Notes: generated from the sequence alone by a model not told the origin. A stretch of 64,000 nt of DNA from Tissierella creatinini (GCA_005046945.1 SUSS01000001.1:143559-207558); one strand, 5' to 3'. Positions 25,537 to 34,956 are shown, counted from the first letter of the stretch. Made by a program: numbers and translations.

Positions 25537-26691
25537 CTACCTTAGCATAATTAGGCTATTTCCTGTATCTACAATAATTGTTATAGTAATGAAGAACATT
25601 ATGGATACAGATACTAGGCTTATCAATATCAATAGCAAGGTCTTGCTAATATCGGTAAAGAAATTAGATATATTCGAAGATACAATAGGCTCTATAACTG
25701 CGCTGATTACCTTGTAAATAAATAATAGTACACTTATTTTAATCACTGGAAGGACAGTAATTATTATCAAGATAACAAGGCCTATGATTCCAATTCCATT
25801 CTTTAAGATAGCAGAGGAACCTATTACGGTTTCAACAGCATCGGATAAAAAACCTCCAACTATGGGGACGAAGTTATCTATTGCAAATTTAGCAGTTCTA
25901 ATGGTGATCCCATCCATCTTTGTACTAAGTCCATAGATAGTTATAATACCTATAAATATGGTAAAAGCTGCTGTTATAATAAAGGTTATAACTTGCCTTC
26001 CAAGCTCTGAAATCTTTTTAAGTTCTGCTCTTTGGGAGAGATTTGCCAAAATGCTTACTATAAACGAAAAATATATTAATGGTATTATAATGTTTTGAAC
26101 TAAGACTCCGATTAGATTTACAGAACCAATAATCATTGGATGAAATAAAACCTTAGTATTTGGTCCCCCTGCTATGACTAGAAAGGTCAATAGTATAGGC
26201 ATTATAATTTCCATAAAACGAACCATATTTACAATCGTAACTTTAACTACTTCCATTAGTTGATAAAAGCTTCCTAATATTAAAATAGCCAGAACCATGT
26301 ATGTAACGTAATTAGCTATTTGACTAACTGAGGAATTTTCAAATGTACCCTGCAGATTGGTTATTAGAGCTGATATCATGGTAATTGCTATTATCTTAGC
26401 TAGGAAACCAAGGCTCACCTTAATCTCACTAAAGAACGTTTCTACGATAAAATTTTGTAGAGCATCCTTATTAAAAATCCTTTCCCCCTTGATTGTTTGC
26501 TTAATAATATCCTTAAAATTAAATCCCTTTATGGCCTCATTTTCCTTAAGTACATCCTCAATAAAGCTCTCTAGCTCCTGTGTATCAAACATATCTAGCT
26601 GTTCTTCTATTATGAATCCTTCAATGTCAGCTCCAACAACTATTGTAGGGATTATTAATATCAACAAAAGTATATAGATTGTCCTTTTCAT
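25537..26691 (-). CDS. spoIIIAE: Stage III sporulation protein AE
   Basis: The 384-residue multi-pass membrane core of the SpoIIIA complex. A signal peptide (LLLILIIPTIVVG) precedes a soluble segment and about seven to eight membrane helices (for example IMPILLTFLVIAGGP and FVPIVGGFLSDAVE). AE contributes the mother-cell channel base by family. Order and length match Bacillus. Confidence 0.95.
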   Translation of the reverse strand: MKRTIYILLLILIIPTIVVGADIEGFIIEEQLDMFDTQELESFIEDVLKENEAIKGFNFKDIIKQTIKGERIFNKDALQNFIVETFFSEIKVSLGFLAKIIAITMISALITNLQGTFENSSVSQIANYVTYMVLAILILGSFYQLMEVVKVTIVNMVRFMEIIMPILLTFLVIAGGPNTKVLFHPMIIGSVNLIGVLVQNIIIPLIYFSFIVSILANLSQRAELKKISELGRQVITFIITAAFTIFIGIITIYGLSTKMDGITIRTAKFAIDNFVPIVGGFLSDAVETVIGSSAILKNGIGIIGLVILIIITVLPVIKISVLLFIYKVISAVIEPIVSSNISNFFTDISKTLLLILISLVSVSIMFFITITIIVDTGNSLIMLR

Positions 26692-26701
26692 CTTCTCACC
26701 C

Positions 26702-27088
26702 TTAGGGTAGTATTTTAATTATTAAATCCATCAAAGCTAATAATATAGGTATGGCAAGGACCATTATCAATACCTTCCCCCCAAGTTCTATCTTCATAGC
26801 TATTGAATCCTGGCCTGCATCTCTGGAAATCTGTGATGCAAATTCCACAAGATAGGCCATACCTATTATTTTGACTATAGTATTAAAATAGCTTATATCC
26901 ACATTAGCTCTAGAGGATAAGCTGCTAATGGTATCCACAACATAAACTAGTTGGGGTACTATCAATAAAAATATAATCACACCTGTAACAATGGACAAAA
27001 GAACTGCAAATTCAGGCCTACTCTCCTTTAAAATCACAATTAGAATAGTTGCTATTATTCCTAGTCCTACTATCTGCATAATCTCCAT
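26702..27088 (-). CDS. spoIIIAD: Stage III sporulation protein AD
   Basis: A 128-residue protein with about four membrane helices. It begins IVGLGIIATILIVILKE and contains the conserved MAYLVEFASQISRDAGQDS and a GKVLIMVLAIPILLAL end. It is part of the SpoIIIA membrane platform and is related in sequence to SpoIIIAC, its neighbour. Confidence 0.94.
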   Translation of the reverse strand: MEIMQIVGLGIIATILIVILKESRPEFAVLLSIVTGVIIFLLIVPQLVYVVDTISSLSSRANVDISYFNTIVKIIGMAYLVEFASQISRDAGQDSIAMKIELGGKVLIMVLAIPILLALMDLIIKILP

Positions 27089-27096
27089 AAAATCAC

Positions 27097-27294
27097 CTAA
27101 TACAATCTAAAGAGCACTTTTATGTCTGAAAATAGTTGGCTCACCAAATTAATAACTACACCTAAGACTATAATTACTCCGACTAAGGTAGTTAGGTATG
27201 CATATTCTTGCTTACCGGATTTCTCCAAGACCATATGTAATATAGCAGCTACCATTCCAATACCAGCTATCTTAAAAATTAAATCCACATCCAT
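27097..27294 (-). CDS. spoIIIAC: Stage III sporulation protein AC
   Basis: A 65-residue two-helix protein (IFKIAGIGMVAAILHMVLEK and a second helix LVGVIIVLGVVINLV). KSGKQEYAYL is typical of AC. Start follows AGGAGAG. It lies between AB and AD in the operon. Confidence 0.94.
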   Translation of the reverse strand: MDVDLIFKIAGIGMVAAILHMVLEKSGKQEYAYLTTLVGVIIVLGVVINLVSQLFSDIKVLFRLY

Positions 27295-27306
27295 CTTTAT
27301 CTCTCC

Positions 27307-27831
27307 TTAAGCTAGAATAATTACTATGCCAAGCCCCAATATAATGCCTAGGGATCCGTACATTTTTTCATACTTCGTTTTCTCCTCCTTAGCTTCATGG
27401 ATAAGCTCTTGTAGACTATCCAATATATAATTAAGCTGTAATGACTGATCCTCTCTATTAGTTCTCCCAATAACCTTTCCGAGAGACTTAAAGGCCTCTA
27501 TATCTTCAAGCTCTAAGTTGAATTTCTCCTTTAATATATCTGAAGCCTCGTTAAATATTGGATATAGGTCACCACTTTCATCCTTTTCTATTTTCTCACT
27601 TATGAAATGGAGAATCTCACTCATTCCCTTAGATGTCTTCTCAGCAATACTTTCAATAGCTATAGGTATGGGAGTAAGAAAAACTAATAGGTCTGTCTGA
27701 AGAAGCCTAGTGACTTCTTGAAGGTCACTTAATCCATTAAGCCTCTTAGAATATCTATTTCCAAAGGATAATCCTAAGATTGTACATATGAAAAATATAT
27801 TTATTAACATAAGTATTTTAAGCAGTAACAT
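27307..27831 (-). CDS. spoIIIAB: Stage III sporulation protein AB
   Basis: A 174-residue protein with an N-terminal and a C-terminal membrane helix around a soluble helical domain that resembles type II secretion GspF. FGNRYSKRLNGLSDL and FKSLGKVIGRTNREDQSL are family motifs. It overlaps spoIIIAA by 14 nt, suggesting coupling. Confidence 0.93.
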   Translation of the reverse strand: MLLLKILMLINIFFICTILGLSFGNRYSKRLNGLSDLQEVTRLLQTDLLVFLTPIPIAIESIAEKTSKGMSEILHFISEKIEKDESGDLYPIFNEASDILKEKFNLELEDIEAFKSLGKVIGRTNREDQSLQLNYILDSLQELIHEAKEEKTKYEKMYGSLGIILGLGIVIILA

Positions 27832-28804
27832 ACTTCTTCCTCTTTTCTAATAGGTTTATAAACATGTCCTCATCTAAAATTTCATTAATAGTCCCAACAC
27901 CTGATGAATTGTCCATGATTATAAACCTTTTAAAAACTCTCTCATCGAAAAGACTCTTTATAGAGGCTCTAGATATAACATCCTCTATTGAATGTCCATG
28001 AATAGTTGCGATGAGCCTTATACCTGCTCTCAAGGCCTCAGATATGCTCTCGGCATCCCTTTGACTACCTATCTCATCTACTGCAATTATCTCGGGAGAC
28101 ATGGCTCTAATCATCATCATGATTCCTTCAGACTTTTGACATGAATCCAATATATCTGTCCTGATACCAATATCCTTTTGAGGAATTCCGTTAAAAATAC
28201 CGGCAACTTCAGACCTTTCATCGATTAAACCTATTTTATAGCCTCTAATACCCTTCTTCTTTACACCATTACTTAGATTCCTGACTATATCCCTAAGAAG
28301 AGTAGTCTTACCACATTGGGGTGGAGAAATTATCATTGTATTTAAAAAGTCTCCATCCCTTATAAGATAATGGATTATATTATCGGAAATTCCCTTTTTC
28401 TCCCTAGCAATTCGGAAATTCAAGGAGGATATATTCTTAATGCTTTCGATTTCTCCATTGTTATATATGATTTTTCCGCAAATACCAACCCTATGCCCTC
28501 CTTTAATGGTAATATAACCATTTTTAATCTCTTCGGATAATGCATAAACAGAGTAGTTACATACCAACTGGAAAGTCTTTAAGATTATATCGGAATCTAT
28601 TATTAACCCCTCATGTATATTCCTTATATCTCCATCAGAGCCTATATAATAGTCCTTCCCCTCTGAATAAATCATTAAAGGAGAATTAACCCTAAGTCGA
28701 ATCTCCTCTGTATTTTCTTTGACCCTAACCGGAAGTCTTAAAAGAGGCTTTTTTATTTCTAAAGCTAGATTATCAATTACTAAATCAAATATACTTTTAT
28801 CCAT
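27818..28804 (-). CDS. spoIIIAA: Stage III sporulation protein AA (secretion-type ATPase)
   Basis: A 328-residue ATPase of the GspE/VirB11 superfamily that powers the SpoIIIA channel. Walker A is SPPQCGKTTLLRDI, Walker B is IIAVDEIGSQRDA, and the late IATIHGHSIEDV contains the conserved His. The start follows AAAAGGAGG. A weak SigE -10 lies upstream. First gene of the complete AA-AH operon. Confidence 0.95.
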   Translation of the reverse strand: MDKSIFDLVIDNLALEIKKPLLRLPVRVKENTEEIRLRVNSPLMIYSEGKDYYIGSDGDIRNIHEGLIIDSDIILKTFQLVCNYSVYALSEEIKNGYITIKGGHRVGICGKIIYNNGEIESIKNISSLNFRIAREKKGISDNIIHYLIRDGDFLNTMIISPPQCGKTTLLRDIVRNLSNGVKKKGIRGYKIGLIDERSEVAGIFNGIPQKDIGIRTDILDSCQKSEGIMMMIRAMSPEIIAVDEIGSQRDAESISEALRAGIRLIATIHGHSIEDVISRASIKSLFDERVFKRFIIMDNSSGVGTINEILDEDMFINLLEKRKKYVTA

Positions 28805-28825
28805 AACCTGTCCTCCTTTTAATTA

Positions 28826-28855
28826 ATTCTATGAGAAAGTTATATTATTATTACA
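28826..28855 (-). promoter_or_regulatory. Candidate SigE promoter of the spoIIIA operon
   Basis: CATAGAAT on the minus strand fits the SigE -10 (CATACA-T) with one substitution; the -35 is weak (ATA only). It lies 21 bases before the spoIIIAA ATG. The operon is SigE-driven in Bacillus. Confidence 0.35.
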
Positions 28856-28862
28856 AAAAAAT

Positions 28863-28896
28863 AAGACTTCCTTAAACATAAGTTTAAGGAAGTCTT
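28863..28896 (-). terminator. Strong terminator after the CD1247-type gene
   Basis: A perfect 15-bp stem (aagacttccttaaac/gtttaaggaagtctt) with a 4-nt loop is followed on the minus strand by TATTTTTTT. Confidence 0.95.
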
Positions 28897-28909
28897 TTAG
28901 CTTTGGATG

Positions 28910-29251
28910 TTAATCTTCATCCTCTTCATCGCTATCTAACTCATCAAAATCCTCATCGAAGTCGTAGTCTGAATCTACTTCATAGTCATCGTCCCAATCA
29001 TCTTCGTCATCATAATCGTCGTCATCGTCGCCGTATATATCCTCTTCAACATCAGCTAGATCTTCGTCTATGAAGTTTACATATTCTTCAAGATCCATTT
29101 GATCCTCGATTACATCATCAAGTACATCAGTGAATGCTTCCAAGGTTTCGATAATTTGAACAAGCACCTTACCTTCTTTGCTTGATTCAGCAACGCCAAG
29201 TCCCTCAGCTAGTCCTTTAAGATAAGCTACCTTCTGTAATAAGTAATCCAT
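28910..29251 (-). CDS. CD1247 N-terminal-domain protein, acidic tail
   Basis: A 113-residue protein of unknown function. The first 75 residues (YLKGLAEGLGVAESSKEGK, then a helical stretch) match the CD1247 N-terminal domain common in Clostridia. The remainder is almost entirely Asp, Glu and Tyr. It starts after AGGAGGGG and is separated from efp by 31 bp. CD1247 proteins are often encoded near efp or in sporulation-rich neighbourhoods; no enzyme motif is present. Confidence 0.8.
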   Translation of the reverse strand: MDYLLQKVAYLKGLAEGLGVAESSKEGKVLVQIIETLEAFTDVLDDVIEDQMDLEEYVNFIDEDLADVEEDIYGDDDDDYDDEDDWDDDYEVDSDYDFDEDFDELDSDEEDED

Positions 29252-29282
29252 TTTACCCCTCCTATTTGATTTTGTCTTGTTA

Positions 29283-29840
29283 CTAAACTCTGGACAGATA
29301 TTCTCCAGTTCTTGTATCTATTTTAATTTTGTCACCTAAGTTAACAAACAATGGAACCATAATAGTTACCCCTGTTTCTACAGTAGCAGGCTTAGTAGCA
29401 CCGGATGAAGTATCACCCTTTAAACCATGTTCAGTATGAGTAACCTCTAGCTCTACGAAGTTAGGAGGCTGAACTTCAAATGCGCTTCCTTGGTAGAATC
29501 TGATAGTTGCATTGTCATTTTCCCTTAAGTACTTAATTGCTTCCTCCACTACTTCTTTATTAAGTGGTAGTTGCTCATATGTTTCAACATCCATGAAATA
29601 ATATAATTCGCCATCACTATATAGATATTGCATTTCCTTAGTTTCAATTGTAGCCTTTTCAAATCTTTCAGTTGGATTAAAGGTTACATCCTTTGTTCCA
29701 CCTGATAATACACTTCTAATCTTAGTTCTAACAAATGCTGCTCCTTTTCCTGGCTTAACGTGTTGGAAATCAACTATTTGGTAGACATCTCCATCCCATT
29801 GAAAGGTAATTCCTTTTCTAAATTCACTTGCTGATATCAT
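29283..29840 (-). CDS. efp: Elongation factor P
   Basis: The 185-residue EF-P relieves ribosome stalling at polyproline. Start is ATG 29840 ([10 protein letters not shown]) after AGGAGG; a longer reading is not supported. The tip loop [14 protein letters not shown] carries Lys32, the residue modified in several lineages; Bacillus uses 5-aminopentanolylation at that site. The C-terminal domain ends [21 protein letters not shown] SigA promoter lies at 29887-29915. Confidence 0.97.
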   Translation of the reverse strand: MISASEFRKGITFQWDGDVYQIVDFQHVKPGKGAAFVRTKIRSVLSGGTKDVTFNPTERFEKATIETKEMQYLYSDGELYYFMDVETYEQLPLNKEVVEEAIKYLRENDNATIRFYQGSAFEVQPPNFVELEVTHTEHGLKGDTSSGATKPATVETGVTIMVPLFVNLGDKIKIDTRTGEYLSRV

Positions 29841-29886
29841 AAATTTCCTCCTACCTTTTTCATCTGATTTATTCTTTCTTCTACTC

Positions 29887-29915
29887 ATTATATCAATATC
29901 TAGTATTTTCCACAA
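29887..29915 (-). promoter_or_regulatory. SigA promoter for efp
   Basis: Minus-strand TTGTGG, 17 bp, then TATAAT, about 47 bp upstream of the efp start. Confidence 0.65.
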
Positions 29916-30037
29916 TATAAATATCCACAAAGTCACTTACATGTTATTGGAAAATTCTGATTCTCATACCATAAAAGAAGGTTTGCAGGAGATTATTTAC
30001 TGTGGCTTTCAGAAAGGCTCTAAGACTTAAATGGAGG

Positions 30038-30568
30038 TTAAAAGCTGCGGCTAAGAAATTTGTCTAATTCCATCAAGATCTCTTTACTTATCTCAGAAGG
30101 TTTCTTATTATCCACATCTATAATTATATCAGAGGATATAAGATATAGGCCTTCTCTTTCCATAAAAATATTTTCTACCTTCTTATAAAGGTCCTGGCTT
30201 TCTTTAAGCAGTGGACGCACTACCTTGCTCCTATTTAGATTTTCGATTATAGTATCTATTTTCCCCATTAAGAGGATTATATATCCATTCCTTCTTAGGA
30301 CTTGTATATTGTCTTCCCTAAGAACTACACCACCTCCTGTAGAAATTATATAATCTTCTTTATCCGATATCTGATTAACAACCTGATGCTCCACATCTCT
30401 AAAATAGCCTTCACCATTTTTTTCAAATATTTCGCTTATAGAAAGATTCTCTTTCTCTTCAATCAAATCATCTGTATCACAAAAGTTCTTTGACATAGCT
30501 TCAGCTAATATCTTACCAATCTCAGTCTTACCAACACCGCTCATGCCAATCAATACAATGTTTTTCAT
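30038..30568 (-). CDS. aroK: Shikimate kinase
   Basis: A 176-residue kinase of aromatic amino acid synthesis. P-loop GMSGVGKTEIG at residues 8-18, shikimate-binding DTDDLIEE, GEGYFRDVE and STGGGVV are all present. A lid Arg sits in KVVRPLL. It starts 19 bp after the PilX-like gene, so it may be read with the pilus operon. The link aroK-efp beside pilus genes occurs in other bacteria. Confidence 0.95.
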   Translation of the reverse strand: MKNIVLIGMSGVGKTEIGKILAEAMSKNFCDTDDLIEEKENLSISEIFEKNGEGYFRDVEHQVVNQISDKEDYIISTGGGVVLREDNIQVLRRNGYIILLMGKIDTIIENLNRSKVVRPLLKESQDLYKKVENIFMEREGLYLISSDIIIDVDNKKPSEISKEILMELDKFLSRSF

Positions 30569-30587
30569 ATATTTTTAAAACTCCTAT

Positions 30588-31589
30588 CTATTTAATCTCA
30601 ATAAAGCCAGGCAGGTAGAAACCATACATACCTATAACTTCCCTATTGTATTTAAGATCTATTCTATCTAAAAAATCAGAAGGTCCTTCGGTAATGATTA
30701 TACCTCTAATTAAAGGTTTATAGACATCCGATTCAACAATAATTTTTGAATCTCTACCCTTTAATACTATTATACCACTAAATTCAAATCTACCCTCAAT
30801 TATTATATCTCCTTCCATAATTATTACACCCTTAAGCTTTACAGGGTCTAAAGCAGGTTTATCTATTATTCTCAGAGACACAGGAGTATATATTCTGTTT
30901 TTTATATCAAAGAATATCTTATAAAGAGGTACCTTGCCATATATCTCTTCTGTAGTCGAGCTTGAACTTATTTTCCTTATAATATCCCTGGAATTATTTT
31001 CAGCTTCAATTACTATCTCATCGTGACTAAAAGTGCTAAGTTTCTTAAAATCACTTGGTAGACTATCTAGGCTTAAGTATTCTATACCATCATAGAATTC
31101 ATCAAGCTTCACACATGTATTAAAATCCAAATCATAGGATATAAGCGGTAAACTACCTTCCTCAAAAATGCTATTAACATAATTGACCTTCTTCTTAGAT
31201 ATACTCCTTATACCTCTATAATTAGATTCTGCAACAACTTCCATACATCTTCTATCATTTACATTTTGAAACTCTATACTTACTACATTATGCTTGTCCT
31301 CTATATCTAAATCTTCGGCCTCAACATTAATTTTTGCTGACTTGGCACTTGTAGCAGGTGCCTTCAAATATGCTAAAATGGCAGGCATTAAGTATTTATT
31401 TTGATAATAATTATCATAAACAACCCTATTTACCTTAGTTTCAGCAAGTAAACGTGTTTGTATCTTATCTCTGCTAACTATACTAATGTTAGCTTCTATT
31501 GTAGATATATAAGTGAGATGAGTCACTGCCATCATGACTACACAGGATACCAAGATGAAGATTGGTGTACTAAACCCTCTTCTTTTCAT
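30588..31589 (-). CDS. PilX-like/type IV pilus-associated protein, beta-rich C-terminus
   Basis: A 333-residue protein I do not recognise firmly. It has one N-terminal membrane segment (PIFILVSCVVMMAVTHL) without a clear prepilin signal, and a C-terminal half with repeating short beta strands (GVIIMEGDIIIEGRFEFSG and so on), as in beta-helix or bactofilin-like proteins. Two Cys lie in the middle. It is last in the pilus operon, next to prepilin genes, and so is likely a minor pilus protein or pilus-tip factor. Confidence 0.55.
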   Translation of the reverse strand: MKRRGFSTPIFILVSCVVMMAVTHLTYISTIEANISIVSRDKIQTRLLAETKVNRVVYDNYYQNKYLMPAILAYLKAPATSAKSAKINVEAEDLDIEDKHNVVSIEFQNVNDRRCMEVVAESNYRGIRSISKKKVNYVNSIFEEGSLPLISYDLDFNTCVKLDEFYDGIEYLSLDSLPSDFKKLSTFSHDEIVIEAENNSRDIIRKISSSSTTEEIYGKVPLYKIFFDIKNRIYTPVSLRIIDKPALDPVKLKGVIIMEGDIIIEGRFEFSGIIVLKGRDSKIIVESDVYKPLIRGIIITEGPSDFLDRIDLKYNREVIGMYGFYLPGFIEIK

Positions 31590-31597
31590 AAATCCTC

Positions 31598-32182
31598 CTA
31601 AAAATCAAAGTCCTTTTCTAAAAAAAGACATGACTTAAAACTATGAAATAAATCTTCTTCGAAACCCATAGAAATATCAAGATATATAAGCTTATTTTCA
31701 ACTTCAACCCTAGTATTAGCTATGGATAGAACCCCTTCACATACCTCATTAAAACCGGAAAAATTTTTCCCTTCTGGATATATTGGAAATTTCCTATTGA
31801 TCGCTACTCTTATTAGCTTATTATCCTTAGAATAATAGGTTGCAAAGTTATACCTTGTATCTGAGTTCACAAGGCCACTATCCTTAAAAATTACAAATCC
31901 AATGTTTTCAGGATATAGGCTATTTAAATTCAAAATATTATCCGATGATATGAGCATATCAGCATTTTTTAATTCTTCTTTTATATATTCAATGCCGAAC
32001 CTTCCGTTGAGTAATAGCTCATCCATATCCTGTCCTTGTGTTGAGGCCTTGGTAGTATAGGTCAATATAGAGAAGATACCTGCAAGGACTATGGACAATA
32101 TGCTAAATCCAATTATAAATTCAATTATTGTAAACCCTTTTTTACTTTGTAACAGATGATTTATATTGTACCGTTCTAACAT
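31598..32182 (-). CDS. Minor prepilin, PilW/ComGF-like
   Basis: A 194-residue protein with a class III signal: SKKGFTIIEFIIGFSILSI, cleaved between Gly and Phe and with Glu at +5. The rest is a short beta-rich pilin-like domain with an adhesive C-terminal tail. The start overlaps the previous prepilin gene by 41 nt. It is a candidate for the priming tip complex of the pilus. Confidence 0.75.
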   Translation of the reverse strand: MLERYNINHLLQSKKGFTIIEFIIGFSILSIVLAGIFSILTYTTKASTQGQDMDELLLNGRFGIEYIKEELKNADMLISSDNILNLNSLYPENIGFVIFKDSGLVNSDTRYNFATYYSKDNKLIRVAINRKFPIYPEGKNFSGFNEVCEGVLSIANTRVEVENKLIYLDISMGFEEDLFHSFKSCLFLEKDFDF

Positions 32183-32528
32183 TTATATCATCCTTAGATT
32201 CAATAATTACAATATATTCTATAAACCCTTCACTACTATATAGTTTAACTAGTTTACAACCATATAGAGATGTGTCAAAGTCCCCATCTTCATAGATTAT
32301 TTCTCCCATGCCGTCTAAATCTGCGATCGTTTTCATAGCGGATACACTTTTGCTTTTAAGCTTCTCTGCTACCATCTCTCCAATATAGTTCATTTCATCT
32401 CTATGCCTAATATTTTTTATGTTATTAAATGAAAAACCCAATAAAGGCAAAATAGATGTCGCCAGTAAACCTAGAAAGAACAAGCCTATAATTGCTTCAA
32501 TTAGAATTGACCCTTCTCTTTTTATCAT
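32142..32528 (-). CDS. Minor prepilin, PilV-like
   Basis: A 128-residue prepilin-like protein with REG before SILIEAIIGLFFLGLLAT; the G-S cleavage site and Glu at +5 are kept, although the usual Phe is replaced by Ser. It starts seven bases after GGGAG and is translationally coupled to the next gene by overlap. It probably joins the minor-pilin tip with its neighbours. Confidence 0.7.
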   Translation of the reverse strand: MIKREGSILIEAIIGLFFLGLLATSILPLLGFSFNNIKNIRHRDEMNYIGEMVAEKLKSKSVSAMKTIADLDGMGEIIYEDGDFDTSLYGCKLVKLYSSEGFIEYIVIIESKDDINVRTVQYKSSVTK

Positions 32529-32529
32529 A

Positions 32530-32979
32530 CTAATACTCCCTTAAATTTACTTTTCCCGTTGCAGGAGTTACAGAGAGACCATATATCTTCTTATCATCAA
32601 GCCTTAAAAAGACTGTACCGCTATGATTAGGTACCCCATTTCTGCCAAATTCCAATTCAATAACTCCCGGGTCTTCTAAATTAAAAGGCTTTAAAATAAG
32701 TTGGACTCCATTTTTGAAGTAATGGCTTCGTATATTTTTTCCATTGGATTCAATAACATAATAATTTCTTTCATAATCGAAAGCCACTCTATGTGGTTCA
32801 CCCTTAACAATAGATTGATTTCTTGCAAATAATATATCTCTTCTAAAATCCTTAAGCTCTTGATCTTGTTCATAATTATATAAAACTTTGAAACTAGGCA
32901 TTGCAATAGAAAAAAACAAAGAAAAAAGAGCTAGTACAACGACTAGCTCTATTAGTGTAAATCCCTTATATCTGTCCAT
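32530..32979 (-). CDS. Minor prepilin, GspH/FimT-like
   Basis: A 149-residue prepilin. KGFTLIELVVVLALFSLFF gives the cleavage site and +5 Glu. The beta-rich remainder (PHRVAFDYERNYYVIES, then VFLRLDDKKIYGLSV) fits the GspH/FimT fold. Its ATG comes immediately after the stop of the SLH protein gene, so translation may be coupled. Confidence 0.8.
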   Translation of the reverse strand: MDRYKGFTLIELVVVLALFSLFFSIAMPSFKVLYNYEQDQELKDFRRDILFARNQSIVKGEPHRVAFDYERNYYVIESNGKNIRSHYFKNGVQLILKPFNLEDPGVIELEFGRNGVPNHSGTVFLRLDDKKIYGLSVTPATGKVNLREY

Positions 32980-34950
32980 CTAGTACATCGTCTCCGTTAA
33001 GTAATATAGCATGTATATAACTTCCGCCCTGGTTATTTTGTTATTCATATCACCATAGCTTTGTGACCGTACTTTTTCTTCATATAACATCTTTGTTGCC
33101 ATGTCAGACCATTTAAAACCGTAATTTCCTGATACCCGTCCCATTATAGTCTCTATTTCCATATAGGAAATATGGTTGTTCGGTTTAAAGGTACCATCCG
33201 GATAGCCGGTTATATACCCTTGGGCATATGCATAATTTATAACCTCTGCAGATGCCCCAAATGTGCCGGAATCCTTAAACAACTTATCATTAACAGGATA
33301 ATATGGCAAATTCCATCTATTCATCCTGCTTAAAAGCCATAAAAATTCTGCTCTAGTAACCTGTCTATCCGGCTTAAAGGTACCATCCGGATAACCATAT
33401 ATTATATTACGTCTTACATAAGTATATATCTCTTCATTTGCCCAATGTCCTCTGGCATCCGGGAAAAATTTAGCTCCCGTATCAAGAAAGACTGCATATA
33501 TACTGCCATCAGAAGAAATGGTATTTGGAGCTACATAGGCTGTTATCTTTCCTTCATCTGCATTTATCTCAGTAGGTATATAGGTCCAAAATCCTTGGGC
33601 CAGCTTATATACCCCTCCCTTAATCCTGTCTCCATAATATTCAAAACTCAACTCAATAAGCTTATCATTATTTAAATTTGACGATGTATTTAAAATACTG
33701 ACTCTATAGCTGTCTGAAGCTTTTATTAGGCTACTTGGTACATTATTACCCACATCATAGGTTATATTAACAGTCATTTGGACCGGATGATAATAGGTAC
33801 CTGGTAGGATATTAATTAAAAATGCACTATCAGAACTCAATACGCTACCACCGGCTAGAGGAATCATAGTTGATACGCTTTTCCCTACTCCTGCACCTTG
33901 AGTAAGTTCCTTATATTTACTATTATACCCTTGGGAATAACCATCATAAAATCCTGAAATGAATAGGTCTCTGTAGTTTGTAGACTGAAGGTTTAAATCG
34001 TATTCCATGATTAAATACTGATCATTTGGAATGGACCTCTTCCAGTCATTGCTTAACCTTTGCAGATAATCCATATTGGCTTGAATTTCTCCTTTAAGTT
34101 TTCCTATTTCCTGACCGCTGGAAAGTGCATCCCCCTCATCCCTTATAGTATCATTCATATTTGCTTCTCTATATGCAGCATTATAAGCTTCTTCATACAT
34201 TCTCAAAAATCCGGACAAAAATCCTTCCTTATATTCTTCAGAATCATTGTTCAGTGAATATTCGGCAATAATTACTCTGTCAGTTGGTAGATTTCTGGTG
34301 TAGTCTTTATCCTCTTTCTCATAAAAGTCCTTATAGCCAAAGGAAGAACCCATTAGCTCTCCTATAGCTTCCCCATCTTCTATACCTTGAGCCAAGGTTA
34401 CACGATAAGGTTCAAACTGTGCTTTATCATAGGATAAAATATATTCATCTCTAAAGGCTAATTTAAAAGCATCTATAAAAAACTCTCTGTAATCAGCATC
34501 TTGAGTACTAAGATTAAACATGGACCTGATTTCCTTGTCACTTGGAAGAGCCCCTTCCCAATCTGATTTATCTCCATTTTGGAAATCCCTTGCTCCATAA
34601 ATACTTCCTAAAGCCTTACCCAACTCTGTTGGGTAATCATACACCGTACGTTCTTTAAGTCCATCTTCAAAGCCCTCAAAAAAACCCTCTTCAAAATCAT
34701 CTAAATTAAAATCTTCTGTACTATCTACTAAATCTTCAAATTCTTTAGTAGTAAGATATTTTAGATAAGCTTTCTCATCATCTCCGTCAGCACCCGAATA
34801 ATTTTTAGATTCCGAAAAACCTGCTTCATATCCCGCATCATAGCTTGGATTTTCTGTATCAGAGGTTGAATCAGCGGCTGCAATAGCAACATTAATATTA
34901 AATATAAATAGGAAAGCTAAGATAAAAACGAGTAATCTATTTACTTTCAT
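32980..34950 (-). CDS. SLH-domain surface protein with three 86-residue repeats
   Basis: A 656-residue secreted protein. A signal peptide (about residues 1-25) is followed by a YxxGYxxGF opening (38-45), then three tandem repeats beginning near 109, 195 and 281 (ELGKALGSIYG, AIGELMGSSFG, EIGKLKGEIQA). Each carries D-F/Y, W/Y, L/IPxD and YRE-F motifs. A beta-domain (about 360-490) and three SLH motifs (about 495-656, with GYPDGTFKP in two) follow. SLH binds pyruvylated wall polymers. Its place inside the pilus operon suggests a wall anchor or exit collar for the pilus; that is inference. Confidence 0.7.
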   Translation of the reverse strand: MKVNRLLVFILAFLFIFNINVAIAAADSTSDTENPSYDAGYEAGFSESKNYSGADGDDEKAYLKYLTTKEFEDLVDSTEDFNLDDFEEGFFEGFEDGLKERTVYDYPTELGKALGSIYGARDFQNGDKSDWEGALPSDKEIRSMFNLSTQDADYREFFIDAFKLAFRDEYILSYDKAQFEPYRVTLAQGIEDGEAIGELMGSSFGYKDFYEKEDKDYTRNLPTDRVIIAEYSLNNDSEEYKEGFLSGFLRMYEEAYNAAYREANMNDTIRDEGDALSSGQEIGKLKGEIQANMDYLQRLSNDWKRSIPNDQYLIMEYDLNLQSTNYRDLFISGFYDGYSQGYNSKYKELTQGAGVGKSVSTMIPLAGGSVLSSDSAFLINILPGTYYHPVQMTVNITYDVGNNVPSSLIKASDSYRVSILNTSSNLNNDKLIELSFEYYGDRIKGGVYKLAQGFWTYIPTEINADEGKITAYVAPNTISSDGSIYAVFLDTGAKFFPDARGHWANEEIYTYVRRNIIYGYPDGTFKPDRQVTRAEFLWLLSRMNRWNLPYYPVNDKLFKDSGTFGASAEVINYAYAQGYITGYPDGTFKPNNHISYMEIETIMGRVSGNYGFKWSDMATKMLYEEKVRSQSYGDMNNKITRAEVIYMLYYLTETMY

Positions 34951-34956
34951 AACTAA

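Noticed and set aside
29937-30037. Small RNA or short gene between aroK and efp
   Set aside because: No start with a ribosome site and no strong stem other than short chance pairings; only the efp promoter is supported.
32691-32906. Alternative-frame gene inside the GspH-like prepilin
   Set aside because: It is an out-of-frame shadow with no ribosome site, while the prepilin frame has a clear class III signal.
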